From positions 86,218 to 150,217 of the forward strand of contig NZ_QLVD01000004.1 in assembly GCF_003352835.1 (NCBI RefSeq): DNA of 64,000 nucleotides. Reading direction: 5' to 3'. Of the stretch, positions 8,058-17,129 are shown piece by piece. Source of the DNA: Ornithinimicrobium murale. GTDB lineage: Bacteria; Actinomycetota; Actinomycetes; Actinomycetales; Dermatophilaceae. A program made the translations under genes and the position numbers. Numbering within the stretch: position 1 is the stretch's first letter; each line of letters opens with the position of its first letter. A model generated the notes under the pieces. The model searched no databases. It was not told the DNA's origin and saw only the letters and a program-made list of their open reading frames with translations.

Positions 8058-9247
8058 CGACCCTCCCGCACCACGGGCCGGTCCTCAGCATCAGCCAGCG
8101 GCACCTCGGCCACGAGCGTGAACCCGTGCGGACTGTGCTGCACGGTCACTGTGCCACCACGCCCGGCCAACCGTTCCCGGAGGCCGATGAGCCCGGTGCC
8201 CCTCCGCAGACTGCCCGGTGTGCCGCGCCCGTCATCGGCGACGGTCACCCGCGCCCGTCCGTCGCTGCGGCCCACCGAGACCCGACAGGTGCGTGCCCCG
8301 GAGTGCCGCAGGACATTCGTGGTGGCCTCGCGGACCACCCACGCCAGCTGTCGCTCGGCCCCCGGGTCGAGACCGGGCGGGACATGGCCGATCTCCGGCG
8401 CGATCCCACCGGCCCGCAGGGCGGCCGCGGCACGGGAGATCTCGTCCTCCAGACTGCCCTCGCGATAGCCAGCCACCGCCTGACGCACCTCGGTGAGCGC
8501 GGACCGTCCCAGCGTCTCGATCTCGGAGCCGTGCTCGGCCGCGGCGGCCGGGTCGGCCTCCGCCAACCGGCGCACCGCCTCGGCCTTGACGACGATGACG
8601 GACAGGGTGTGGCCGAGCAGGTCGTGCAGGTCCCGGGAGAACCGCATGCGCTCCGCGCTCACCGCCGCCTCGGCGAGCTGCCGGCGGGTGCGGGCCAGCT
8701 CCTGGACGGTCGCGGCCAGACGGTGCACGACGAAGGTGCCCATCCCGCTGAGCACCGTGGTGATGGTCAACCAACTGACCACACCCCAGCCCCACCCGGC
8801 CGCCAGGCCGCCAGCGCCGCCCAGCACCCCGAGCGCCACCATCGTGAGAGGCACGGCCCGGGGAGGGAGCACGACGGCCGCCGCGATGGCGAGCAGGGCC
8901 AGCGTCATGAACGCGATCTCGGAGGCCGCCACGGCGCGGATCGTCCACAGGATCGTGCCGACCAGGGCGGCCAGCAGACTGAGCGGAACCCACGACGGGA
9001 GGCGGAACCGGGCTGCATCGACCGGGCGGTAGAAGGTGCTGATCGTGGCCCAGAAGGCTGCTCCAGCGGCCACCAGCAGCAACACATCTCGCCACAGGTG
9101 GTCCTGGGCGGCCGCGATGACATAGGCGCCCAGCAGCAGCGGGGCCCAGATCAGGACGAGCCACCGGCCGTGCCGGACCAGCGGACTCGGGGACAGCATG
9201 ACATCCGGGGCCGTGCAGGCCTCCGGCTCCTGGTGCTCTGCGTTCAT
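8054..9247 (-). CDS. Sensor histidine kinase, HisKA_3 type (DesK/LiaS-like)
   Basis: The 397-residue protein has about five N-terminal membrane segments (residues 30-170), a dimerisation domain with [14 protein letters not shown] holding the phospho-accepting histidine near residue 205, and an HATPase domain ([29 protein letters not shown]). It lacks an extracellular sensor domain, so it probably senses the membrane itself. ATG 9247 is chosen because the region upstream in the frame is low-complexity Arg/Ser/Pro. It is co-transcribed with the downstream regulator and probably with the DUF6069 gene 49 bp upstream. Confidence 0.9.
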   Translation of the reverse strand: MNAEHQEPEACTAPDVMLSPSPLVRHGRWLVLIWAPLLLGAYVIAAAQDHLWRDVLLLVAAGAAFWATISTFYRPVDAARFRLPSWVPLSLLAALVGTILWTIRAVAASEIAFMTLALLAIAAAVVLPPRAVPLTMVALGVLGGAGGLAAGWGWGVVSWLTITTVLSGMGTFVVHRLAATVQELARTRRQLAEAAVSAERMRFSRDLHDLLGHTLSVIVVKAEAVRRLAEADPAAAAEHGSEIETLGRSALTEVRQAVAGYREGSLEDEISRAAAALRAGGIAPEIGHVPPGLDPGAERQLAWVVREATTNVLRHSGARTCRVSVGRSDGRARVTVADDGRGTPGSLRRGTGLIGLRERLAGRGGTVTVQHSPHGFTLVAEVPLADAEDRPVVREGR

Positions 9248-9296
9248 CGCGGACACTGGTGCCAACGGTACGCCGGTCCGACCCTGCCCCGGGAGA

Positions 9297-9776
9297 TCAT
9301 CCGGTCGCCCCCGCGCGGCTCCGCCCAGGGAGGGCCAGGATGAGGATGCCCGCGACGAGCACGTGCAGCAGGGCGAGCGCCACGGTGCCCCCACTGCTCT
9401 GCGCGAGAGTCAGGGGACCGCACAGGGACAACAGGGCCACGAGGCTGGCGACCCAGCGCCAGATCGTGGCGCCCCGTGAGGTGAGCCGTTGCAGGACGGC
9501 CAGCAGGGACCACCCCAGCAGTCCGGCGACCACGGTGGAGGTGATGACGGCACCGGCGGTGACCGGGGCCGCGCTCCTCGCGCCCGGACCTTCCAGGACC
9601 TGCAGGTCGGTGCCGAGGACGGGGCCGGCGACCAGCCACAGGAGCACGGCTGCTGCCGTGGCGCCGGCGATGACGAGGGCACGCCGGGAGCGCTGCGCCT
9701 GCGGGCGCGGGTCCGCGGTGGTCCGAGTGGGGTCGGAGACGGTGGACGGCTGCCTGGCGGTCGTGTGGTGGGTCAT
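9297..9776 (-). CDS. Four-helix membrane protein of the DUF6069 type
   Basis: The 159-residue product has a polar N-terminus rich in Thr and Arg (about 35 residues) and four hydrophobic segments. The spacing (short loops, second helix preceded by a small extracellular loop with [13 protein letters not shown]) matches DUF6069 proteins as I remember them. It heads the histidine kinase operon and may be a sensory accessory or a target. ATG 9776 is used rather than an earlier start at 9800. Its function is unknown. Confidence 0.6.
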   Translation of the reverse strand: MTHHTTARQPSTVSDPTRTTADPRPQAQRSRRALVIAGATAAAVLLWLVAGPVLGTDLQVLEGPGARSAAPVTAGAVITSTVVAGLLGWSLLAVLQRLTSRGATIWRWVASLVALLSLCGPLTLAQSSGGTVALALLHVLVAGILILALPGRSRAGATG

Positions 9777-9869
9777 GCCGACAACGCTAGAAATCACCAC
9801 CGCTCACCGGCTAGATACTGATGTCGTCGGTGCGCCAGTACATCTGTCCTCGGGACGCCGTCGCGCAGG

Positions 9870-9875
9870 TAGCCT
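9870..9875 (+). promoter_or_regulatory. -10 box of a leaderless cysS promoter
   Basis: TAGCCT lies 7 bases before the cysS GTG at 9883, with no Shine-Dalgarno sequence between them. Confidence 0.4.
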
Positions 9876-9882
9876 TGTCCGC

Positions 9883-11337
9883 GTGACCCTGCGCCTGTAT
9901 GACACCGCGACCCGTGAGCTGCGTGACTTCGAGCCCCTGGAGCCGGGCCGGGCAGGGATCTACATCTGTGGTCTCACCACACAGGGCTCTCCCCACATCG
10001 GGCACATCCGGTTTGCCGTGGCCTTCGACATCCTGCGCCGCTGGCTGGTTCGGGGACACCGCTTGGACGTCACCCTGATCCGCAATGTCACCGACATCGA
10101 CGACAAGATCCTGCGCAAGTCCGCAGAGAACGACCGGCCCTGGTGGGCCTGGAGCTATCTGCACGAGCGGGCGACGACCCAGGCGCTGGAGACCCTCGGG
10201 GTGCTGGCCCCGACCTACGAGCCGCGGGCGACGGGGCACATCACCGAGATGGTCGAGCTGATCGATGCCCTGGTCGAGCGCGGCCATGCCTACCCGGCGG
10301 CCGACGACAGCAGCGACGTCTACTTCGATGTCCGCTCCTGGGCCGACTACGGGGAACTGACCCACCAGAAGATCGAGGACATGGAGCCTGCCGCGGACGC
10401 GGACCCGCGCGGCAAGCGCGACCCCCGGGACTTCGCGCTGTGGAAAGGCGCCAAGCCGACCGAGCCGGCCACCGCGAGCTGGCCCACGTCCTACGGACGG
10501 GGTCGCCCGGGCTGGCACCTGGAGTGCTCGGCCATGGCGCGCAAGTATCTCGGCGACACCTTCGACATCCACGGCGGCGGGGTCGACCTGCGGTTCCCGC
10601 ACCACGAGAACGAGCAGGCCCAGTCCCGTGCAGCCGGCCTGGGGTTCGCCCGCTACTGGCTGCACAACGCCTGGGTGACCCTCAGCGGCGAGAAGATGAG
10701 CAAGTCCCTGGGGAACACGCTGACGGTCGCCGAGCTCACCAAGACCACGCGACCGCTGGTGCTGCGCTACTACCTGGGGGCGGCGCACTACCGCTCCACG
10801 ATCGAGTACGGCGACCACTCCCTGGACGAGGCGGCCTCGGCCGTCGAACGGATCGAGGGCTTCCTGCAGCGGGCGCTCGACCTCGTCGATGACTCGGGCG
10901 CCGTGATCCAGGAGGCCGCGACGGTCGCGGTCCCCACGGCGTTCGCCGCTGCCCTGGATGACGACGTCAACGTGCCCGAGGCGCTCGCGGTGCTCTTCGG
11001 GGCGGTCCGTGAGGGCAACCGGACCCTCGAGCAGGGCGAGGGTGCCGACCGAGGTGCGCTGCGGCATACCATCCTGCAGGTCCTGGCGATGACCGACATC
11101 CTGGGCATCAACCCGCTCGACCCCGTCTGGGGAAGCGCGGGCACCACGGGCTCGGCCGAGCAGGTCCTGGACGCCCTGGTGCAGGACCGGCTGGACGCCC
11201 GGGCAGCCGCCCGCGCCGACCGTGACTTCGCCACCGCAGATGCCATCCGGGACGAGCTCACCGCACGTGGCATCGTGATAGAGGACACCCCCGCCGGCGC
11301 CCGCTGGGTGCTGGACCGTCAGCAAGGACCGAGGTAG
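9883..11337 (+). CDS. cysS: Cysteinyl-tRNA synthetase
   Basis: This class I synthetase charges tRNA-Cys. The 484-residue protein has the zinc/cysteine-binding YICGLT, the HIGH-type motif [15 protein letters not shown], a second zinc group in WHLECSAMA and FPHHENE, and the KMSKS loop. The C-terminal helical region carries [16 protein letters not shown]. Length is normal. The frame stays open far upstream, but the conserved N-terminus starts at GTG 9883 ([10 protein letters not shown]). rlmB follows 5 bp downstream. Confidence 0.96.
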   Translation: MTLRLYDTATRELRDFEPLEPGRAGIYICGLTTQGSPHIGHIRFAVAFDILRRWLVRGHRLDVTLIRNVTDIDDKILRKSAENDRPWWAWSYLHERATTQALETLGVLAPTYEPRATGHITEMVELIDALVERGHAYPAADDSSDVYFDVRSWADYGELTHQKIEDMEPAADADPRGKRDPRDFALWKGAKPTEPATASWPTSYGRGRPGWHLECSAMARKYLGDTFDIHGGGVDLRFPHHENEQAQSRAAGLGFARYWLHNAWVTLSGEKMSKSLGNTLTVAELTKTTRPLVLRYYLGAAHYRSTIEYGDHSLDEAASAVERIEGFLQRALDLVDDSGAVIQEAATVAVPTAFAAALDDDVNVPEALAVLFGAVREGNRTLEQGEGADRGALRHTILQVLAMTDILGINPLDPVWGSAGTTGSAEQVLDALVQDRLDARAAARADRDFATADAIRDELTARGIVIEDTPAGARWVLDRQQGPR

Positions 11338-11342
11338 ATCAC

Positions 11343-12284
11343 GTGGCAGGCAACAGTCAGCGCAAGGGTGCCGTCCGCAAGAGCGCCAAGAAGGGCCCCC
11401 AGGTCGGCAGCGGCGGGCAGCGTCGCAAGGGGCTGGAGGGCCGTGGCCCGACCCCCAAGGCCACCGAGCGCACCGGGCACCCGGCCGCGCGACGTGCCCG
11501 GACGAGCACCTCGACCCGACGCCCGGCACAGCGTGGCGCGCCCAAGGCGAGCACCGAGGTGATCACCGGCCGCAACTCCGTGCTGGAGGCGCTGCGCACC
11601 CACGTGCCGGCCAGCACCTTGTATGTCAGCACCCGGATGGAGTCGGACGACCGGATCAAGGAGTCGGTCAAGCTCGCCACCGAGCAGGGGATCGCGATCC
11701 TCGAGGCCAACAAGCCCGAGCTGGACCGCCTGACCGATGACGCGGTGCACCAGGGGATCGCGATGCTCGTCCCGCCCTACGACTATGCCCACCCCGACGA
11801 CCTGCTGTCCGCCGAGCTCCCGGGAAGCCCCCTGGTCGTGGCGCTGGACGGGATCACTGACCCGCGCAACCTCGGGGCGATCATCCGCTCGGTCGGCGCC
11901 TTCGGTGGCCACGGCGTCGTGGTGCCGGCCCGTCGGTCGGCCGGGATGACCGCGGCCGCCTGGAAGACCTCGGCCGGTGCGGCGACCCGGGTGCGCGTCG
12001 CCCAGGCGACCAACCTGACGACGGCGTTGCAGGACTACAAGAAGGCTGGCTGCTTCATCATCGGGCTGGACGCCGACGGCGACGTGGACCTTCCGGACCT
12101 CGAGCTCGCCGATCTGCCCCTGGTGGTCGTCGTCGGATCCGAGGGCAAGGGTCTGTCCCGCCTGGTCCGCGAGAACTGCGACCAGATCGTGTCGATCCCG
12201 ATGGCTGGCGTGACCGAGTCGCTCAACGCCGGCATCGCCGGCGCGGTGACCCTCTACGAGATCGCCCGCAAGCGACAGCGCTGA
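11343..12284 (+). CDS. rlmB: 23S rRNA (guanosine-2'-O)-methyltransferase RlmB
   Basis: This SPOUT (SpoU) enzyme methylates G2251-type sites of 23S rRNA. The first 70 or so residues are a lysine/arginine-rich tail typical of actinobacterial copies. A substrate-binding domain follows ([12 protein letters not shown]), then SPOUT motifs [29 protein letters not shown] and the knot motif [11 protein letters not shown]. The GTG start sits 5 bp after the cysS stop. The cysS-rlmB order is conserved across actinobacteria. Confidence 0.95.
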   Translation: MAGNSQRKGAVRKSAKKGPQVGSGGQRRKGLEGRGPTPKATERTGHPAARRARTSTSTRRPAQRGAPKASTEVITGRNSVLEALRTHVPASTLYVSTRMESDDRIKESVKLATEQGIAILEANKPELDRLTDDAVHQGIAMLVPPYDYAHPDDLLSAELPGSPLVVALDGITDPRNLGAIIRSVGAFGGHGVVVPARRSAGMTAAAWKTSAGAATRVRVAQATNLTTALQDYKKAGCFIIGLDADGDVDLPDLELADLPLVVVVGSEGKGLSRLVRENCDQIVSIPMAGVTESLNAGIAGAVTLYEIARKRQR

Positions 12285-12290
12285 CCGATC

Positions 12291-12746
12291 GTGGCCACCG
12301 TCCGCGCCGCCACCCGCGGCCTCGTCGTCGCTGACGGCAAGCTGCTGGTGACCGTGCTGCATGGCACGACGGGGGAGTACTGGCTCACCCCGGGCGGTGG
12401 CCAGCGGTTCGGTGAGACCAAGCGGGAGAACGCCGAGCGGGAGGTTCTGGAGGAGACCGGCTACCACGTCCGGGCTGGGGACCTGGCCTGCGGCCGTGAC
12501 TACCTCGGCGTGCGGCACTATCCGGAGTGGGACAGCGGCTTCCAGCAGACCGAGCTGTTCTTCTGGTGCACGCTGCTCGACGACCGCCCCGATCGCTCGG
12601 CCATGGAGCCGGATGCCAACCAGAGCGGTGTGCTGTGGGTGCCGCTGGAGGATCTGGTCGGCTCCCCGCTCTTTCCGCGGCGGCTGGCCGCCTGGCTGCA
12701 CGAGCCGCCTGAGGGCCGACCCGTCTGGCTGGGCGACATCAACTGA
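12291..12746 (+). CDS. NUDIX hydrolase
   Basis: The 151-residue protein carries a canonical NUDIX box starting at about residue 38 (GGQRFGE, then REVLEETGY), which coordinates Mg2+ for cleavage of nucleoside diphosphate-linked compounds. Its GTG start is 6 bp after rlmB, so it belongs to the cysS-rlmB operon. The substrate is unknown, and house-cleaning of damaged nucleotides is only one possibility. Confidence 0.88.
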   Translation: MATVRAATRGLVVADGKLLVTVLHGTTGEYWLTPGGGQRFGETKRENAEREVLEETGYHVRAGDLACGRDYLGVRHYPEWDSGFQQTELFFWCTLLDDRPDRSAMEPDANQSGVLWVPLEDLVGSPLFPRRLAAWLHEPPEGRPVWLGDIN

Positions 12747-12770
12747 GCGATCAGCCGGCCCGCAGTTGGG

Positions 12771-12916
12771 GTGGTGCAGGGTCGGTGCGCCAGCGCGGGA
12801 CACGCCGCGACGATAGTGGCACAGTGCACGACACGCCGGCGGGGTGGTGCAGGGTCGGTGCCCCAGCGCGCGACACGCCGCGACGATAGTGGCACGGTGC
12901 ACGACACGCCGGCGCG
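12771..12916 (+). repeat. Two tandem copies of a dispersed intergenic repeat (73-bp units)
   Basis: Units at 12771-12843 and 12844-12916 begin GTGGTGCAGGGTCGGTG and differ at about four positions. Each unit contains GACACGCCG twice, roughly 35 bp apart, around a CGATAGTGGCAC core. The pair fills the gap between two convergent genes. Relatives lie at 25373-25415 (inverted) and 55399-55469. Confidence 0.85.
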
Positions 12917-12928
12917 CGGCCCGGCGGC

Positions 12929-14170
12929 TCAGCCCTTGGTGCGGATCGGGATCTCCTGGGTGTCGAGGCCGAGCACGGCCACCTCGTCCGGCTTGCTGGG
13001 CAGCACCGTCGCGACATAGTCGGCCACCGCCTCCTCGAGCGGCACGTCATAGTCGGCCCGCTCCGAGAGGTACCACCGGTGCTCCAACAGTTCGTGGAAG
13101 AGCTCGGCCGGCTCCAGCTTGCTGCGCAGCTCCGGCGGGACAGTGCGGGTGATCGGCTCATAGATGCTGGAGAGCCAGTCGTGCGCGACGAGCTCCTCGT
13201 CGTCGTTCTGCCGGTTCTGCGAGGCGCGGTAGGCATCCAGGTCGTTGAGCAGCCGCCGCGCCTGGTTCTCCTCGACATCCTGACCGGTGAGCCGCAGCAG
13301 GCGTCGGCTGTGGTGGCCGGCGTCCACGATCTTCGGCTCGATCTGGATGTGCGTGCCGTCCAGGTCGGTGCTCATCGCCAGCTCCCCGACATCGAACCCG
13401 AGGTTGTTCAGCCGGCGGATGCGCTCATCCACCCGCCAGCGGTCACCGCGCTCGAAGCGCTCGGTGGCGGTCAGCTCGCGCCAGAGCAACTCATAGCGGT
13501 GCATCAACCGGTCGGCGATCTCCAGGGCGTCGGCCTCCTCGGCGAGCAGCTCACCGGCCGCCAGGTCCATCAGCTCGCCGGCGATGTTGCCGTGCGCGAT
13601 GTGGAGATCGTGGTTGCGCTGGCCGTTGCTGAGTTGGTTGTGGACCTCGGCGGTCTCCGCGTCGACCAGGTAGGCCGCGAACTCACCGGCGTCCCGACGA
13701 AAGAGCGTGTTGGACAGGGACACATCGCCCCAGTAGACGCCGCCCAGGTGCAGACGCACCAGCAGGACGGCCAGCGCGTCCAGCACCCGGCGCGCGGTGT
13801 CGGGCCGCAGCCGCTGGCTGAAGATCGCGCGATAGGGCAGCGAGAACTTCAGGTGTCGGGTGACCAGGCAGGCGTCCAGCTCGTTGTCGTCGACATCGGT
13901 GCGCCCCGCGATGACCGCCAGTGGCTCGACCGCGGGCTGGTCGATCCGGCGCAGCAGCTGCAGCGTCTGGTACTCCCGCCGGGCCAGCTCGTCCTTGATC
14001 TCCTTGACGGCGATCACCCCGCCGGACAGCCGCACGAAGCGGACGACATGGCGCGAGATACCACGGGGCAGGGCAGCCAGGTGCTCCTCGGGCCACTCCT
14101 CCAGCGGCACCTGCCAGGGCAGGTCGAGGATGGCGGGGTCCGGCCGGGCGGCCGTGATCTGCAGGGCCAT
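12929..14170 (-). CDS. DUF4032 / lipopolysaccharide-kinase-like protein
   Basis: The 413-residue soluble protein has a kinase-like N-terminal half: GGVIAVKEIKDELARREYQ supplies a candidate Lys and Glu, VTRHLKFSLPYR follows, then GGVYWGDVSLSNTLF resembles the catalytic loop and VDAETAE the metal site. The second half is the DUF4032 region (RRLLRLTGQDVEE, YEPITRTVPPEL, HELLEHRW). Family members are widespread in actinobacteria without a settled function. ATG 14170 starts the conserved region (MALQITAARPD). It converges with the nudix operon. Confidence 0.8.
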   Translation of the reverse strand: MALQITAARPDPAILDLPWQVPLEEWPEEHLAALPRGISRHVVRFVRLSGGVIAVKEIKDELARREYQTLQLLRRIDQPAVEPLAVIAGRTDVDDNELDACLVTRHLKFSLPYRAIFSQRLRPDTARRVLDALAVLLVRLHLGGVYWGDVSLSNTLFRRDAGEFAAYLVDAETAEVHNQLSNGQRNHDLHIAHGNIAGELMDLAAGELLAEEADALEIADRLMHRYELLWRELTATERFERGDRWRVDERIRRLNNLGFDVGELAMSTDLDGTHIQIEPKIVDAGHHSRRLLRLTGQDVEENQARRLLNDLDAYRASQNRQNDDEELVAHDWLSSIYEPITRTVPPELRSKLEPAELFHELLEHRWYLSERADYDVPLEEAVADYVATVLPSKPDEVAVLGLDTQEIPIRTKG

Positions 14171-14266
14171 GGTGCCTCCTCTGCTGGGTGCGGTCAGGGC
14201 CATTGTCCCCCGACCGCACCCGAGCGCGTGCCGCCAGCCGGTATGCCGTCAGCTGGCCGAGTGAGC

Positions 14267-15349
14267 TCAGTCGCCGAGGCGGAGGCCGGACTCGGCGTGG
14301 AAGACGTGGATGTGGTCGGACTTGGGCAGGAAGTGGACGACCTCACCCTTCTGGGGTGGGGTCCGGCCGTCGACCCGGGCGATGAACGGCCGGTCGTCGG
14401 TCACGGCCCCCGGCACCTGGCCGTAGACGTAGGCGTCCGCGCCGAGCTCCTCGACCACGTCGACCTCGACCGGGAGGCCGGTGCCGTCGGTCGTCATCGT
14501 CAGGTCCTCCGGGCGCACGCCGACCACGGCCCGCTCGCCTGCGCCGGCCAGGACGCCGCGCTCGATCGGCAGGGTGCCCTCACCGAAGGTCACGCCACCG
14601 TCGGTGACCGCGACGTCCATCAGGTTCATCGCGGGGGAGCCGATGAACCCGGCCACGAAGACGTTGTCGGGGTGGTCGTACATCCGGCGCGGGGCGTCAC
14701 ACTGCTGCAGGATGCCGTCCTTGAGCACGGCGACGCGGTCGCCCATCGTCATGGCCTCGACCTGATCGTGGGTGACGTAGACGGTGGTGACGCCGAGGCG
14801 GCGCTGTAGGGAGGCGATCTGGGTGCGCGTCTGCACGCGGAGCTTGGCGTCCAGGTTGGACAGTGGCTCATCCATCAGGAAGACCTGAGGCTGGCGCACG
14901 ATGGCCCGCCCCATGGCGACCCGCTGGCGCTGGCCGCCGGACAGTGCCTTGGGCTTGCGGTCCAGGTAGGGCTCCAGGTCCAGGATCTTGGCGGCCTCCT
15001 CAACGCGCTCCCGGATCTCCGCCTTGGACTTGCCCGCGATGCGCAGCGCGAAGCCCATGTTGTCGGCGACCGACATGTGGGGGTAGAGCGCGTAGTTCTG
15101 GAAGACCATCGCGACGTCGCGGTCCTTGGGCGGCAGGTCGGTGACCTCGCGGTCGCCGATCAGAATGCGCCCGGAGTTCACTTCCTCCAGGCCGGCGAGC
15201 ATGCGCAGGCTGGTGGACTTGCCACAACCGGACGGGCCGACGAGCACGAGGAACTCGCCGTCGGCGATCTCAATGTCCAGGGAGTCCACGGCCGGGGTGT
15301 CCGAGCCGGGATACGTCCTGGTGGCCTTGTCGAAGGTCACTGTTGCCAT
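14267..15349 (-). CDS. msmK: Sugar ABC transporter ATPase, MsmK/UgpC/MalK type
   Basis: The 360-residue ATPase has Walker A GPSGCGKST near residue 39, Q-loop VFQNYALYP, signature LSGGQRQR, Walker B FLMDEPLSNLDA, and H-loop VTHDQ, then a C-terminal TOBE region (GVRPEDL). It would energise carbohydrate importers, and it stands divergent from malEFG with about 290 bp between. In actinobacteria one MsmK often serves several sugar transporters; that it serves the neighbouring MalEFG is inferred from position. Confidence 0.93.
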   Translation of the reverse strand: MATVTFDKATRTYPGSDTPAVDSLDIEIADGEFLVLVGPSGCGKSTSLRMLAGLEEVNSGRILIGDREVTDLPPKDRDVAMVFQNYALYPHMSVADNMGFALRIAGKSKAEIRERVEEAAKILDLEPYLDRKPKALSGGQRQRVAMGRAIVRQPQVFLMDEPLSNLDAKLRVQTRTQIASLQRRLGVTTVYVTHDQVEAMTMGDRVAVLKDGILQQCDAPRRMYDHPDNVFVAGFIGSPAMNLMDVAVTDGGVTFGEGTLPIERGVLAGAGERAVVGVRPEDLTMTTDGTGLPVEVDVVEELGADAYVYGQVPGAVTDDRPFIARVDGRTPPQKGEVVHFLPKSDHIHVFHAESGLRLGD

Positions 15350-15521
15350 AGTGGGACTTCTCCTTCACCGGCAGGAACGTGCCGGACGATCCGTTGTAAA
15401 GGACGGTCCCGCCAGCGGGTGCTGACGGAAAGCGCCGGGGCAGTAGTGCCCCGAGAGGTCCCGGCCCCCAAGGAGGCCGGTCACCGGCGGCACTGCCCGT
15501 GACTGGTCACACCGTACTCCA

Positions 15522-15537
15522 TTGCAAGATCTTGCAA
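15522..15537. promoter_or_regulatory. LacI-family (MalR) operator
   Basis: TTGCAAGATCTTGCAA is a perfect 16-bp palindrome and closely resembles actinobacterial maltose-regulator sites. It lies in the spacer between msmK and malE and covers the -35 region of the malE promoter. The LacI-type regulator at 19779-20786 is the likely ligand. Confidence 0.75.
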
Positions 15538-15549
15538 GATGTGTAAGGT
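15522..15549 (+). promoter_or_regulatory. malE promoter
   Basis: TTGCAA (15522-15527) and TAAGGT (15544-15549) are spaced by 16 bp. The operator overlaps the -35 box and spacer, so bound repressor would block RNA polymerase. This leaves a leader of roughly 85 nt before malE. Confidence 0.5.
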
Positions 15550-15641
15550 TCTGCCATGCTAACCCACGTCCTGTCCGGGACGAGCACCGGCGCAGGCCGG
15601 CCGCGACCCCTCGCGGAACACCGATGTTCGAAGGAGAACAC

Positions 15642-17024
15642 ATGAAGCGCACGACCGGCGCGATCGCGATGGCGGGCATCACGGCCCTCCTGCTGACCGC
15701 CTGCGGTGGCGACACCGAGTCCGATGACCCCACGACTCCGGCTGGTGGCGAGGAGGAGTCCGAGGCCCCCGCTGACGACGCGGGTGAGGCCACTGACGAG
15801 GGTGAGGCCGCCGAGGAGACCGCCGCAGAGGGTGAGGGTGGTGACGGCGCCGAGGAGACCGCCGGCCCGCCGGCCGCCAGTGACGGCACCAGTTTGGTGA
15901 TCTGGGCGGACGACCTGCGCGCCGCGGCCATCGAGCCGCTGACCGAGACCTTCACCGCCGACACCGGAGTCGAGGTCACGGTGCAGATCGTCGCCCAGGA
16001 GAAGCTGCGCGAGCAGTTCAAGGACGCTGTCGGTCAGGGTGCGGGCCCCGACGTCACCATCGGCGCCCACGACTGGCTGGGCGAGCTCGTCCAGAACAAT
16101 GTCGTGGCCCCCGTGCAGATCGCACCTGAGGTCGCCGAGCAGTTCGTGCCCGAGTCCATCGAGGCCGTGACCTTCGAGGGCCAAGTCTACGCCGTGCCCT
16201 ACTCGGTCGAGTCCCTCGCGCTGATCCGCAACGCGGATCTTGCTCCGGAGGTTCCCGCCTCCATGGAGGAGCTGGTGACCGACGGTGAGGCACTGGTCGA
16301 GGCCGGTGACACTGAGCTGGTCCTGGCCCAGGAGCTGGGCAAGGAGGGCAACGCCTACTCCATGTATCCCTACCTGGCGGCCTACGGTCCCGGCATCTTC
16401 CCGCTTCTTGAGGAGGGTGGCTTCGACGGCAGCCAGTCGATCCTGGACTCCCCGGAGACGATCCAGGGCGCCGAGAAGCTGGCCTGGCTCGGTGAGGTCG
16501 GTGCGCTGAGCACCAACCAGGACGCCTCCAACGTCATCCCGAACTTCATCGACGGCAAGGCCGCCTACATGGTGTCCGGCCCCTGGGCGATCGATCAGAT
16601 CACCGAGGGCGGCATCAACTACGCCATCGACCCGATCCCGGACTTCGAGGACGGCGGGGAGACCTCTCCCTTCCTCGGGGTCCAGGCGTTCTATGTCTCG
16701 GCCGAGTCGCTGAACCCGCAGATCGCCCAGACCTTCGTCCAGGAGTATGTCCCGACCGAGGAGATCCAGGTCGGCATGTTCGAGGCCGACCGTCGCCCGC
16801 CGGCGCTCTCTGCTGCGGCCGAGCAGGTCCAGGCCCAGGACCCGGACGTCGAGGCGTGGGCCACCGCCGCTGAGGGTGGCCTGCCGATGCCGAACATCCC
16901 GCAGATGAACGCCGTCTGGGGTCCGCTGGGCAAGGCGACCGCCGACATCGTCGACGGGGCCGACGCGGCCGAGCGGATGGGCACCGCCCAGACCGAGGTC
17001 GCTGCCGCCCTCGGGGGCAAGTAG
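15642..17024 (+). CDS. malE: Maltose/maltodextrin-binding lipoprotein (MalE-like)
   Basis: The 460-residue solute-binding protein starts MKRTTGAIAM, has lipobox LLTAC near residue 22, then a striking acidic Glu/Asp/Ala linker of about 55 residues before the family 1 binding domain (LVIWADDLRAAAI). MalE-like features include EGQVYAVPYSVESLALIRN, a GPWAIDQI segment and WGPLGKATADIV near the end. AAGGAG lies 5 bp before the ATG. It is the first gene of malEFG; a strong hairpin follows it. Confidence 0.9.
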   Translation: MKRTTGAIAMAGITALLLTACGGDTESDDPTTPAGGEEESEAPADDAGEATDEGEAAEETAAEGEGGDGAEETAGPPAASDGTSLVIWADDLRAAAIEPLTETFTADTGVEVTVQIVAQEKLREQFKDAVGQGAGPDVTIGAHDWLGELVQNNVVAPVQIAPEVAEQFVPESIEAVTFEGQVYAVPYSVESLALIRNADLAPEVPASMEELVTDGEALVEAGDTELVLAQELGKEGNAYSMYPYLAAYGPGIFPLLEEGGFDGSQSILDSPETIQGAEKLAWLGEVGALSTNQDASNVIPNFIDGKAAYMVSGPWAIDQITEGGINYAIDPIPDFEDGGETSPFLGVQAFYVSAESLNPQIAQTFVQEYVPTEEIQVGMFEADRRPPALSAAAEQVQAQDPDVEAWATAAEGGLPMPNIPQMNAVWGPLGKATADIVDGADAAERMGTAQTEVAAALGGK

Positions 17025-17033
17025 CACCCACCG

Positions 17034-17072
17034 GATGGAGTATGCCGACCCGGCAGGTCGGCATACTCCATC
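17034..17072 (+). terminator. Hairpin between malE and malF
   Basis: Two perfect 17-nt arms (17034-17050 and 17056-17072) flank a 5-nt loop, with no long T tract. Such a structure after a binding-protein gene commonly acts as a partial terminator or 3' stabiliser that raises malE mRNA over malFG. Confidence 0.75.
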
Positions 17073-17129
17073 TGCCGGTCCCGGCTCCGCCGGTCCGGTT
17101 CCCTGACAACGTCGTCCTCTGGAGCAGTG

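Noticed and set aside
9883..10000. Longer CysS protein starting at 9259
   Set aside because: The extra 208 residues overlap the opposite-strand DUF6069 gene and lack similarity to synthetase N-termini.
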